Shown here: in pieces, positions 46,901 through 56,096 of the stretch
Numbering within the stretch: position 1 is the first letter of the stretch
Layout of the letters: the number at the start of each line of letters is the position of its first letter
NCBI GenBank assembly: GCA_009363875.1
Contig: CM018690.1
Span: 14,663,971-14,727,970 of the forward strand
Source of the DNA: Mikania micrantha
Lineage: Eukaryota > Streptophyta > Magnoliopsida > Asterales > Asteraceae
Direction of reading: 5' to 3'
DNA length: 64,000 bases
The notes under the pieces: generated by a model
Databases searched by the model: none
Seen by the model: only the letters and a program-made list of their open reading frames with translations
Told to the model about the DNA's origin: nothing
Translations under genes and position numbers: made by a program

Positions 46901-47449
46901 GAGGTGGTATTTTACTATTTGCAGCTTATGTGTAGCAATTATGAGAATTCAACCGGATCATATGAACATGAAAAGATGTTTGTGCAAAAAGAGAGAGTGA
47001 AATTAGTCAAGAAGAAATAAAATTGAGATGGAGATCTAATCAAAGAAGATAGAAGATCACATTCAAGGAAATTTTAGAAGTGTAGGAGGCAACAAACCTA
47101 CAATCAACAAAGAAGGCCTGCAGTTTGGACATAAGTGGTGAAGGTCGAATGGCAGAGTAGCGGTTGTTGACGGCCAATGGCAGTAGAGAAGCAAAGCCCT
47201 AAATCAATCGGACTATCGGAGGTCGTGGTGTCATCAATAGAGCTGTGTAAGTTTGATTTATGATTTTAGGGTTTTCAGCTGAAGGTTGATTGTGTTCTAT
47301 GGCAAAGGAACCGGTGGTGGTGGGTTGCTGATGGATGTGTGGTATGGTCGGGATTTACATACTCGTTGACAATATGAAAACAAAGAAAAATTACTATTCA
47401 TTAGTCATCCTCCTTTTAATATATATTACTATGATATATATGATATACC
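46881..47449. other. Gene-free stretch before the pararetrovirus
   Basis: No recognised gene. The segment at 47416-47448 is rich in ATATATAT and may be the left integration site of the viral sequence. Confidence 0.35.
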
Positions 47450-47549
47450 ATTTGGTAGAGGATCGAGAGCATGAAGATTTAAATAATAAACAATATAGCA
47501 ATATGGCAGAGACATAAATTAAACAACTCATATTTAAATAATACCTTGA

Positions 47550-47555
47550 TTTATT
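47550..47555 (-). terminator. Pararetroviral poly(A) signal
   Basis: AATAAA on the minus strand about 185 bases downstream of the TATA box, as in caulimovirids where the signal lies in the terminally redundant part of the pregenomic RNA. Confidence 0.55.
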
Positions 47556-47731
47556 TCTTGATTATCAGAATTACAAATGATTTCTTTACAATCGGATGGA
47601 GCTATAATAACTTGAAAGTCTAAAGATTTTGAACATTGAGTGGTTGATAATACAAGTTTTTGGGGAGAGGATTTTTTCATACATTTAAATCTAAGTGTTT
47701 TTTCGAATGCCTAAATTGAGCTATATCATCC

Positions 47732-47743
47732 TCTATTTATAGA
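47732..47743 (-). promoter_or_regulatory. Pararetroviral pregenomic-RNA TATA box
   Basis: TCTATAAATAGA on the minus strand, after about 270 bp of non-coding sequence behind the last ORF. That upstream region (47744-48013) contains repeated GAAAGAC/GTCAAGA-type motifs. The position matches the 35S-type promoter of caulimovirids. Activity is not shown. Confidence 0.6.
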
Positions 47744-48013
47744 TAATTCAGAGTCTTTCATGATAATTGTGAGTCTTCAAAGTCTTTCAAATAATTGATC
47801 TCTGTCGGCTATCTTGATAAAGTATCTTGTCTTCTTTCTATATAATTGATCTTCCTTGACAGAAAGTTGATGGAGCATCTTGAAAATTAATGTTTTAATA
47901 AAGTTGACATAAAGTTGAAAAGCATCTTTGAAAAATGGGTCTTGACAGATTGTTATCGTCTTGACAATAATTGAGATTAACCCATAACTGAATTGGATCA
48001 ACCCATGGATATT

Positions 48014-49246
48014 TTATATGGATCCAATATCTTCATATGGATCATCATTTGGATCTTGAGAATCTTGAAATATTTTTTCATCAGTAGACTTTCTTGATGA
48101 AGATGGAGAATTTTTAATTTCACTTATAATTCGTTGCATTTCCTCGGGTGAGGAACAAGACTGTAACCTTATAATATAATCTTGATCTTCAAAAGTATTG
48201 AGAGATCGATTGACAGGAGATTTTAAAGATCTCTCCTGTTGATTTGTTATAAACTTATAATAACTTTGGACAGCAGCAATATTTGCCTTTTCTATTGAGA
48301 ATTTATTCCACCATTTGCTTCTATAGTATCTTAATAGAAGAGGAGGAGATATATCTTGTTTAACTTGATAATGGTAAGTCCAAGAGAAGATCCATGGAAT
48401 TCGAAACACAGTCATGAATTGAAGAGTATATTCAAAATCAGGAATCCCATCTTGCTTGAAATAATCTATAAACTTTTTATATGAGTCAGAAATGGTTTTG
48501 GGAAAAGCATTTGGAACAATTCCGATATACTTGAACCATTTTACAAACCATCTTGGATAATTATTCGAAAATTGATCATCGTAATATATAAACCAAGAAT
48601 GATTGAAATTTCTGAATAATAATGCCTTCTCCCATGCTTCTTGATGATCATAATAATTGTATTGAGAATAGGAATTAAAATTTGAAAGAGTCTTCTGAAC
48701 GAATGGTTTAGATTTCCATTCATCAGGAGTTATTACTCTTTTAATTTTAATCTTAGAATAATCAATATTTGAAGGATTTTGCGGATTGAGAATATGCTGA
48801 ATTTCTACAGATTCAGTATCTACTAATATAGCTTGATAATAATCTATATTCTTTTGGTCAGAATCAAAGAAATGACAATTTCTTGGATATAGATAATCTA
48901 TAAGGGTTAAAAAGCTTTGAGAAACTTTTTCTTCTTCAATAGGTTCTAAGATTTTGATAATTTTATGATTAGGATTTATAAAATATGAGCTAGAATCTGT
49001 TGGAGGAGAAGAAATGGAAGATGTATTAGGACGAATAATTGATTGAGGTAAGATTCTAGTTGTTTGAACAATAGAAGAATATGGTGGTCTGGAAGATATA
49101 GGAGCAGGAGAAGATGGTCTTAATCTTGGAAATGGAGATAATGGAGTAAAACTATTGTAAACAGGTAATGGAGAATTTGAAGAAGAACTGGCTGATAATG
49201 ATGACTTTGATTTTGATAAAACAATCTTTTTAGTGTCCTTGCTCAT
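48014..49246 (-). CDS. Pararetroviral last ORF, transactivator-position protein
   Basis: 410 residues, uninterrupted. Residues 1-90 are serine/proline-rich and look disordered. A central folded part is rich in Trp and Tyr (WFIYYDDQF, PRWFVKWFKYIGIVPNAFP, IPWIFSWTYHY, YRSKWWNKFSIEKANIAAVQ). The tail is acidic. Its start overlaps the pol stop by ATGA. In caulimovirids the ORF after pol usually encodes the transactivator/inclusion-body protein that allows reinitiation on the polycistronic RNA. I place it there by position and by the WW-NKF-type central domain, not by a full match. It could be a lineage-specific protein. Confidence 0.6.
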   Translation of the reverse strand: MSKDTKKIVLSKSKSSLSASSSSNSPLPVYNSFTPLSPFPRLRPSSPAPISSRPPYSSIVQTTRILPQSIIRPNTSSISSPPTDSSSYFINPNHKIIKILEPIEEEKVSQSFLTLIDYLYPRNCHFFDSDQKNIDYYQAILVDTESVEIQHILNPQNPSNIDYSKIKIKRVITPDEWKSKPFVQKTLSNFNSYSQYNYYDHQEAWEKALLFRNFNHSWFIYYDDQFSNNYPRWFVKWFKYIGIVPNAFPKTISDSYKKFIDYFKQDGIPDFEYTLQFMTVFRIPWIFSWTYHYQVKQDISPPLLLRYYRSKWWNKFSIEKANIAAVQSYYKFITNQQERSLKSPVNRSLNTFEDQDYIIRLQSCSSPEEMQRIISEIKNSPSSSRKSTDEKIFQDSQDPNDDPYEDIGSI

Positions 49247-51273
49247 ATTCCCTGTAAGAATTCTCTTGATAAAAAGTCAGGTAAAGAATTATTTTCTCCT
49301 TTAATAAATTCTATTTGAAAATCAAAATTGCTTAATAATGCTTGCCATCTTGCAAATATTTGTTTAGAGATTAAATTTTTTATATCCTTTTCTAAAATAT
49401 GTTTTGCTGATAAACAATCAATTCTTAATAAAAAAGGTTTCATATATAAATCATCTTCAAACTTTTTAATACATAAAACAATACTTAAAATTTCCTTTTT
49501 TATAGTTGAATAATTCTTTTGAGTATCATTCCATGCTCCAGAAAAATATCTAACTAATTGTTCTTTATTATTTTCTGAAGCTTGTTTTAATATTCCTCCA
49601 AAACCTAAATCACTAGCATCGGTTTCTACTATTAACTTAGCATTAGGATGTGGAATATTTAAGCATGGTAATTGTTTTATTTTATTTTTGATATGTTTTA
49701 TTATATTAGTATGTTCTTGAGTCCATGGTTCAGGATTCTTTTTCAATCTTTTATATAAAGGTTTACATATAACCCCTAAATCTTTAAAGAAATCATGTAT
49801 ATAATTTAAACATCCTAAAAATCTCTGCAATTGTTTCTTATCTTTAATTTCGTCTGGAAACTTATTAGCAAAATCTAGACTTCTATTTATTGGTATAATA
49901 GTTCCTTGTCTAATATCATGACCTAAAAATCTTATCTCTGTTTTAAATAGATTTATCTTAGTAGGAGATACCACTAATCCATTTTTATGAATTGTATCAT
50001 AAAATATGTTTAAATGCTTAAAGTGTTGTTCTAAAGAGTTTGAATATATCAAAACATCATCAATATATACTATAGAAAAATTTCCTATAGGAATAATTAT
50101 ATCATTCATAATGTTTTGAAACTCAGAAGGAGCATTTTTCAATCCAAATGGCATTACATTCCATTCATAATGTCCAAATGGAACATTAAATCCTGTCTTA
50201 TATTTATCTTTTTCAGAGATTTGTATTTGCCAAAATCCTGATTTCATATCAAACTTAGAAAATATCTTAGCATCATATATCTTTTTTAATAAATCTCTCT
50301 TATTTGGAATATGGTATCTTATCCATTCTAAAACTTTATTCAAAGGTTTATAGTTTATTACTAATCTTGGAGCACCTCTTTCTATTTCAGCGCTATTATT
50401 AACATAGAATGCAGAACATGACCAAGGAGACTTAGATGGTCTAATTAATTTCTTATCTAATAAATCTTTTATTTCCTTTTTACAATGTTCTTCTAATTCT
50501 TGATTCATATGTATAGATTTAGATTTTGTTGGTATATTTTTCTCATCAAAGCCTTTTATATATGGTAAATCTACAATATGTTGTTTTCTTTGCCAAAAAG
50601 CATTGGGTATATTAGAACATACGTTTTTTATAAATTTTTTTTCAATATTTTTAATTTTATTTATATTAGTTTTATCATTTAATTGTTCTTTTATTCTTTC
50701 ATTTTTAATTTCATTTACTAAAAATTCTTTTTGTTTTTCTTTTAAATTTATGATATTAATCTGTTTAGTTGAAACAGGTTCAGCAAATTCAAATATAATT
50801 TCTTTATTTAAAACTTTAGTACTTATTCCATTACTATTTATAGTAATTGAATATAATTGAGTAATAAAGGGTGTTCCTAATATAATTTGTGATGTTAAAT
50901 TTTTTACCAATATTAGTTGAGTTTTATAACAATATCCTTCTTTACAAATATGAACATTAGATAGCTTATAATTTATTACTAATCTAGATCCACTTGCTGT
51001 TGATAATCTATAAGAAGTTTTTTCATAATATTGAGTAGGAATAATTCCTTCTTGAATACAATTCATATCAGCTCCACTATCAATTAAAGCTGTTAAAGTT
51101 ATTCTAAATTCATTGTTAATAATTATATTTAATTTAGTATACCATTTCTGAAAATTTAATTCTTTTAAAATATTAATTTTATTAACTTTATTACTAGTAT
51201 CAGTTTTATCTTTTTCTTTTTCTATATTTTTAATTCGTGCTTTAATTATAGTAATATCATTTTTTATATTTTT
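49243..51273 (-). CDS. Pararetroviral protease/reverse transcriptase/RNase H
   Basis: The open frame spans 676 codons from 51273. The first Met is only at codon 70, inside the protease active site (LIDSGADMNC), so a Met start would lose the catalytic Asp. Order: retropepsin (DSGAD, then IILGTPFI), RT (APRLVINYKPLN, SKFDMKSGFWQIQI, MPFGLKNAPSEFQ, the catalytic YIDDVLIYS, RFLGHDI) and RNase H (VETDASDLGFGGIL, TIKKEILSIVL, RIDCLSAK). No integrase follows, as expected. All catalytic motifs are kept and there is no stop. The frame begins inside the end of the coat gene and has no upstream AUG, so it would need a frameshift, a non-AUG start, or has lost its start. It overlaps the next ORF by 4 bases. 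Confidence 0.92.
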   Translation of the reverse strand, partial: KNIKNDITIIKARIKNIEKEKDKTDTSNKVNKINILKELNFQKWYTKLNIIINNEFRITLTALIDSGADMNCIQEGIIPTQYYEKTSYRLSTASGSRLVINYKLSNVHICKEGYCYKTQLILVKNLTSQIILGTPFITQLYSITINSNGISTKVLNKEIIFEFAEPVSTKQINIINLKEKQKEFLVNEIKNERIKEQLNDKTNINKIKNIEKKFIKNVCSNIPNAFWQRKQHIVDLPYIKGFDEKNIPTKSKSIHMNQELEEHCKKEIKDLLDKKLIRPSKSPWSCSAFYVNNSAEIERGAPRLVINYKPLNKVLEWIRYHIPNKRDLLKKIYDAKIFSKFDMKSGFWQIQISEKDKYKTGFNVPFGHYEWNVMPFGLKNAPSEFQNIMNDIIIPIGNFSIVYIDDVLIYSNSLEQHFKHLNIFYDTIHKNGLVVSPTKINLFKTEIRFLGHDIRQGTIIPINRSLDFANKFPDEIKDKKQLQRFLGCLNYIHDFFKDLGVICKPLYKRLKKNPEPWTQEHTNIIKHIKNKIKQLPCLNIPHPNAKLIVETDASDLGFGGILKQASENNKEQLVRYFSGAWNDTQKNYSTIKKEILSIVLCIKKFEDDLYMKPFLLRIDCLSAKHILEKDIKNLISKQIFARWQALLSNFDFQIEFIKGENNSLPDFLSREFLQGI

Positions 51274-53440
51274 TTAATTCTTCTTGTAATTCTTGCATAG
51301 TAATTGGTTTTTCAACCTTTTTAATTTTTTTATAAATTTCTTCTAAATTATATATTTCAGTATTTTCTTCGTTTTCTTCAGATTTTTTATTAAAATTTTC
51401 TTTTAATTTTTGTAAATATAATTGTTTTAAATTTAAATCTTCAGTTTCTTCTAATAGTTTTAATAATATTAGATTTTCTTCATCATTGATCATATTTATT
51501 GATCCAATATTACATATACATGGACCAATACATTCACATTCTTCATTACTACTATTTTCACTATTAGAAATATAATTTAAATCATCACTATTATAATCAG
51601 AAAATTCTTCCTCACTAATTTGAGTATCTAAAATTTTATTTATTTGCTCTTTTATTTCATCAGAAATATTTAATTCATTTATTTTTCTTTTAGAATAACA
51701 ATTTTTTGAAGTATGTCCTCTTTTTCCACAAGTATAACAAGTTATAATTCGTTTTTTATAAAAATTTTTCTTTTTGTCTTTTTTATAATATTTTTGTTCT
51801 TCATTTTTAGATTTTCTATTTTTATAGTTTTTTCTAAAATTCTTTCCTTTTGTATAACTAATTTTTCGTTTAGAATTTCTTGGCATATTTATTTTTTCAA
51901 AACCATATTGTTCACAAAAATTTCCTAATTCATTTCTACTGGTTATACCATCTCTTTTCATTTTTTGTTTTAATTTTAGATCATTACATAATTTTAAACC
52001 CTCTTGATTTATATGATTTATTATTTGCCCATATGTTAAATCATCATATGGTATATGATTATTATTTTCTCTTTTAATTGTTTCTCTAACTCTTTCTGCA
52101 AATAATTTTGGTAATCCAGCAATAAATCTTTCTTTCCAATATGATTGTTTACAATCAGTTCTATTCATAACTTTATATATAAAAACATCTTTATACCATC
52201 TAAAATCTTGTAATTTTCTACATGTTAAATTTAATAATATTAAAGAACTTCTTTCTTGATAGTCTGAAGGATTTCCAATAAAATTTTTTATAATAGCAAA
52301 TATAAGTGTGTTGATTATATCTGATTCGTCGGTTTGAACTTGTACATTATTTTCTATTTTTACCTTCTTTGCATTCATAATAAATTGCTTATCATAATCT
52401 ATTACATAATTATCCCACCATCCTTTTAAATTTCCAGAAAACCCAGAAACAATCATTTTAAATATTTGTGTTTCATTATTTCCTAATTGTTTATAAGCAT
52501 TAGATGCCATAGTCATTTCTTGTAATATATTAAGTATTTGATATTCAGATTGACCATCTATATTCCATTCATAAATCGATTTTCCATCATAAGAAACTGA
52601 ATATACTCTATTACTTGTTTCTTCAATTTGTAAGTCAGGAGGAGTTGGTTTAGGATACCAATTCCTTGTATCCGGTTGTAGAGTAAAACCTTTTAATTTA
52701 TTAACAGTTTCGAGATTAATATTTTGAAATTGGGATTTTAATTCGTTATAAGATGAATCAGAATCATCAGATTCATTTCTATTACTTATAGTATTTAGAC
52801 TCAAATTTTTTAATTTCTCTATATTTTCTAATTGTTCTTTCAATAAATTTAATGTTGTTTCTTTCTTATTAAGGATTATAGGAGTATCTATAGTGTAAGG
52901 TTTAAATATAGGATTTTCATTTATAATAATTCCTTTTCCTTTATCCTTTTTTGTTTCTAATTCATCTTTTTCATTTTCAATTCTTTCTAATTGTTCTCCT
53001 ATAGTATTTAATTTTTCATTTGTAAAATTATTTTGACAAATAATTGTTTTTAAATTTTTTGTATCGTCTTCACTAATTTTGGATAGAGGTACCCCTATAT
53101 ATTCTTGTCTATCTTTTATAATTTTTATATTTTCATGAGGTGGATGAATACTAACTAATTCTTCATTATTTTTTACTAATATGTAATTTTTTGTAATTTT
53201 ATTATTAACAGATATATGTTCTATAGTAGGATATTCAATATTATTATCTTTACAATATATAGGTAACCAAGTAAAAAATGTAATGTTTTCATTATTTTTA
53301 CCAATATATTCTTCCCATTCTTTAGTATGTTTTTTTCTAGAATTATAATCAAAAGTTTTATGATACCATAATAGATTATCTATATTGTATTTATTTAATA
53401 TTTCACACCTTAAAAAATTCATTGTTTCTTTTTTATTCAT
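51257..53440 (-). CDS. Pararetroviral coat protein
   Basis: 727 residues, uninterrupted. An N-terminal region with Trp-rich motifs (LLWYHKTF, FFTWLPIY) and a charged central part lead to the capsid core (NWYPKPTPPDLQIEE, GWWDNYVIDYDKQF, DFRWYKDVFIYKVMNRTDC, ERFIAGLPKLFAERVR). Then comes a Lys-rich stretch with nuclear-signal character and a CCHC zinc knuckle, CYTCGKRGHTSKNC (about residues 567-580), which binds RNA. The C-terminal tail is very acidic, then coiled-coil-like (ITMQELQEELKKYKK). Basic-plus-knuckle with an acidic tail is the usual plan of caulimovirid coat proteins. Its ATG follows the previous ORF by one base (TAA-A-ATG). Confidence 0.88.
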   Translation of the reverse strand: MNKKETMNFLRCEILNKYNIDNLLWYHKTFDYNSRKKHTKEWEEYIGKNNENITFFTWLPIYCKDNNIEYPTIEHISVNNKITKNYILVKNNEELVSIHPPHENIKIIKDRQEYIGVPLSKISEDDTKNLKTIICQNNFTNEKLNTIGEQLERIENEKDELETKKDKGKGIIINENPIFKPYTIDTPIILNKKETTLNLLKEQLENIEKLKNLSLNTISNRNESDDSDSSYNELKSQFQNINLETVNKLKGFTLQPDTRNWYPKPTPPDLQIEETSNRVYSVSYDGKSIYEWNIDGQSEYQILNILQEMTMASNAYKQLGNNETQIFKMIVSGFSGNLKGWWDNYVIDYDKQFIMNAKKVKIENNVQVQTDESDIINTLIFAIIKNFIGNPSDYQERSSLILLNLTCRKLQDFRWYKDVFIYKVMNRTDCKQSYWKERFIAGLPKLFAERVRETIKRENNNHIPYDDLTYGQIINHINQEGLKLCNDLKLKQKMKRDGITSRNELGNFCEQYGFEKINMPRNSKRKISYTKGKNFRKNYKNRKSKNEEQKYYKKDKKKNFYKKRIITCYTCGKRGHTSKNCYSKRKINELNISDEIKEQINKILDTQISEEEFSDYNSDDLNYISNSENSSNEECECIGPCICNIGSINMINDEENLILLKLLEETEDLNLKQLYLQKLKENFNKKSEENEENTEIYNLEEIYKKIKKVEKPITMQELQEELKKYKK

Positions 53441-53441
53441 T

Positions 53442-53715
53442 TTAACAAGTGAATTTAGATATTTCAGTAGAAATTATTCTTATCTTTCTTAATTGATATT
53501 TTATTTCTTCTATTAAATTCAATTGTAAATTAGTATAATAATATAATTTATTAACTTGTTCTTCTATATCATCTTCAAAACTATCTTCACTGAAATAATT
53601 TTCAATAAAAATGTAATTTATCTTGATGAATTTTTAATAATTCATAACAATCTTTTAATAATTCTTTTAAAAATCTCATTTGAGGATTTCTACACTGAGA
53701 TTTTGTATCACTCAT
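53442..53715 (-). pseudogene. Small pararetroviral ORF B, frameshifted
   Basis: It starts MSDTKSQCRNPQMRFLKELL and runs to a stop near 53605, where a frameshift moves the continuing reading (ENYFSEDSFEDDIEEQ...ISTEISKFTC) to another frame, ending in TAA one base before the coat ATG. The coding sense is kept on both sides. The heptad-like Leu/Ile spacing suggests a coiled coil, as in virion-associated proteins. Start and end are like those of ORF A (MSDTK...; ...TKYTC), which suggests a tandem duplication. Confidence 0.55.
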
Positions 53716-53716
53716 T

Positions 53717-53974
53717 TTAACAAGTATACTTTGTTATATTTGTTGAACAAATTTTTATAACTTCTTTATTAACTTTTATTTTATCTTGTAAAAAGTATTT
53801 AAAATTCATATGATGATATTTTTGTACTTTATCATTATATTTATTTTCTTCTAAAAATTTATTTGTTTTTTCTAATTCTATTTTATATAATTTTGTTTTT
53901 TTATGAAATTCTTTTAATGCTGAAACATAAAATTGAACTTGAGAATTTTTTATTTGCATTTTTGTATCACTCAT
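53717..53974 (-). CDS. Small pararetroviral ORF A, coiled-coil protein
   Basis: 85 residues, MSDTKMQIKNSQVQFYVSAL at the start and ICSTNITKYTC at the end. It is highly charged with Lys and Glu and probably helical. Its ATG overlaps the stop of the movement frame (ATGA), and its TAA lies one base before the ATG of ORF B. In caulimovirids small ORFs here encode aphid-transmission or virion-associated proteins. No motif decides which, so the function is not assigned. Confidence 0.65.
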   Translation of the reverse strand: MSDTKMQIKNSQVQFYVSALKEFHKKTKLYKIELEKTNKFLEENKYNDKVQKYHHMNFKYFLQDKIKVNKEVIKICSTNITKYTC

Positions 53975-54781
53975 TTAAATTTTAAGTCTTCATAAAATTG
54001 CATATCAGATTTACTAGGTGTATATGATTTGTCAGACTTATTATCTATTTCTTCTTCTTCATATATTGCTTTGGGTATAGAATTAGAATAATCTATTCCT
54101 GATATTTTCATTGATTGTGATCTTTTTAAAATATTTTCTTGTAAATCATTTGTATTAATACTTGAAATAGAATGTCTAATTTAAAGATTGTGTTATTTCA
54201 TTCCACTTTAATCTTTTTGAAGTAATAACTTTAGCATGCATAGTATTAGCTTCAAATAATATTGTTTCATCTCTTGGAGATGATAATTTAGTTTTTGGTT
54301 CTATAGTTGTAGTCATAGTTTTATAATAGACTCTATATATTACAACTGCAGCATTAGTTTTTTCTTTAAATTCTAAATTTTTTGTTTTAATTGTTAAAGT
54401 TAAAGTGTCTAATATATTTGGATCAAATAATCCTATAGAGAAATTAGGATAACAATCAAAATATATAGGACCATTAGCTATGTTAGATTCAGCCATAGCT
54501 AATAATGAATTATTGAAATTTGTATGCCTAGCATCTCTTAATATAGTTAATACAGGAGCATCTATTCCTAATCTAAACATGGGTTTTATTGCTACCTGAA
54601 TTAATCCTATATGTAAAAATTTATAATTCTTTCTATGTTTTAATATAGCTTCTTTAGTTAATAATTGTAGATTTTGATGTTCTTTATTTATAGGTATAGT
54701 TTGTTCATTCATTTTAATTGAATAATCTTGAAAGAAATCAAAAGTTCCTATTTTATATATAGTTTTAACATCTTGTTTAGG
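53971..54781 (-). pseudogene. Pararetroviral movement protein, 5' truncated and frameshifted
   Basis: The reading frame is already open at the (TA)n junction (54781) and runs through TIYKIGTFDFFQDY and FLHIGLIQVAIKPMFRLGI to an ITQSLN stop (54176-54178). The core matches the caulimovirid 30K-superfamily movement protein: APVLTILRDARH, IANGPIYFDCYPNFSIGL, LTLTIKTKNL. Past the stop a shifted frame continues (SINTNDLQENILKRSQSM to YEDLKFK) to a TGA that overlaps ORF A, so the stop reflects one frameshift. Movement proteins widen plasmodesmata for spread. The missing N-terminus and the frameshift argue that this copy cannot act. Confidence 0.75.
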
Positions 54782-54798
54782 TATATATATATATATAT
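54782..54798. repeat. (TA)n at the pararetrovirus right edge
   Basis: A short TA tract lies exactly between the truncated movement gene and foldback element C. Confidence 0.85.
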
Positions 54799-56083
54799 AG
54801 TGAAGTGATCAAATGATAATCCATAGATAGAGCAATAACCCATTAACTCAAATCCAATGGCTAATCAAAAGGTTGGGTGTATAAGATTGTGACATGTGTC
54901 ATCTTTCTTATTTAAATGAAGAAGGATATTTTAGTCATTTGCACCATATTAAAAAGTGGAAATTAATTTGGTGATGCCATGTGTCATCTTATAATATATT
55001 ATAATATATTTACTTTTTTATTTAAAGTTTACCCCCTCTTTTTTTATGCATCCATAACTTTTTTATCATATAATATTTTTTTATAAAAATTGCACCATTT
55101 TACTCGTCTTATTTTTTTCTTTAATTCCGTTGTACTCTTGACTAGTTTTTTTTTTTTGTTTTTTTTATGTTCGTATTCATACCAATGTAAAGAGTTGTAA
55201 CGAATTTGGGTTTACATTGTTGTAGATTAATTTGGAATTATGTTTAGGAATGTAAACGAGCCAAGCCGATCCCGAGCTCATTAATTACCTTATATTCTTG
55301 ACTATTTTTTTTCTTCCGGATGTTCGTATTTACATCAATATAACAAGTATAAACATAACACATTGTTTGTAACGAACTGTAACGAACTTTGGTTTACGTT
55401 GTTGTAAATTAAAAATGAACTACGTTTACAATGTAATTAAAGTGAGCCTAACATATTTGTTACATCACTATAATTAAATAATTGATACAATGTAACCATA
55501 TTTGTTACATCATTGTAAATAAATAAATGATACAACATAACTACGGGTGTTATCGAGCTATTTTGTGTAAGTGAGCTGAGCTCAAGCCTTAATGTGCTCG
55601 GGATTGGATCGGCTCGTTTACACCCTAAACGTAACCCGTATTTAATTTACGAAAATGTAAACCAAAATTAGTTACAATTCGTTACAAATAATGTGTAATG
55701 TTAATATTTGTTACAGTGGTGTAAATACGAACTTTCGAAAAAAAATAAAAAAACCTAGTCAAGACTATAACGGAATTAAAGAGAAAAATAAGACGAGTAA
55801 AACGGTGCAATTTTTATAAAAAAGTTATGAATGTATAAAAAAAGAGGGGGTAAACTTTAAATAAAAAATATATATATTATAATATATTAGAAGATGACAC
55901 ATGGCACCACCAAATTAATTCTAACTTTTAAAAATGGTGCAAATGACTAAAATACCCTTCTGTATTTAAATATGAAAGATGACACGTGTCACAGTCCTAT
56001 ACACTCAACTTTTTGATTAGCCATTAGATTTGAGTTAATGGGTTATTGCTCTATCCATTGGTTATTATTTGAGCACAATCCTC
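54799..56083. mobile_element. Foldback element C (type 1)
   Basis: The ends AGTGAAGTGATCAAATGATAATCC and, inverted, AGAGGATTGTGCTCAAATAATAACC each lie against (TA)n. The long arms share the TTACACCAATGTAA, GAGTGTAAACGAGCC...AAGCCGATCC and GTTATAGTCTTGACTAG landmarks with elements A and F, but the central tandem array is absent. No coding region. Confidence 0.7.
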
Positions 56084-56096
56084 TATATATATATAT

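Larger units (their letters stand above)
47450..54781 (-). mobile_element. Endogenous pararetrovirus (Caulimoviridae)
   Basis: A minus-strand block of about 7.3 kb has this gene order: movement protein (5' truncated), two small ORFs, coat protein with zinc knuckle, protease/RT/RNase H, a last 410-codon ORF, then TATA box and poly(A) signal. There is no integrase and no LTR. Separate movement, coat and pol ORFs with short overlaps resemble caulimovirus/soymovirus-type organisation. The right edge abuts (TA)n at 54782; the left edge is near AT-rich 47420-47450. The leader and the start of the movement gene are missing, so it is one partial genome, linearised in that region. Coat, pol and last ORFs are open; the movement gene and second small ORF carry frameshifts. 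Confidence 0.9.

Noticed and set aside
47440..47530. tRNA-iMet primer site of the pararetrovirus
   Set aside because: A TGGTATATCATA sequence on the minus strand is only loosely similar to the expected primer site; the leader part that should contain it seems to be missing.
50603..50860. Plus-strand open frame of 85 codons
   Set aside because: Antisense to the viral pol; hydrophobic only because it mirrors Lys/Glu/Asn-rich coding sequence.
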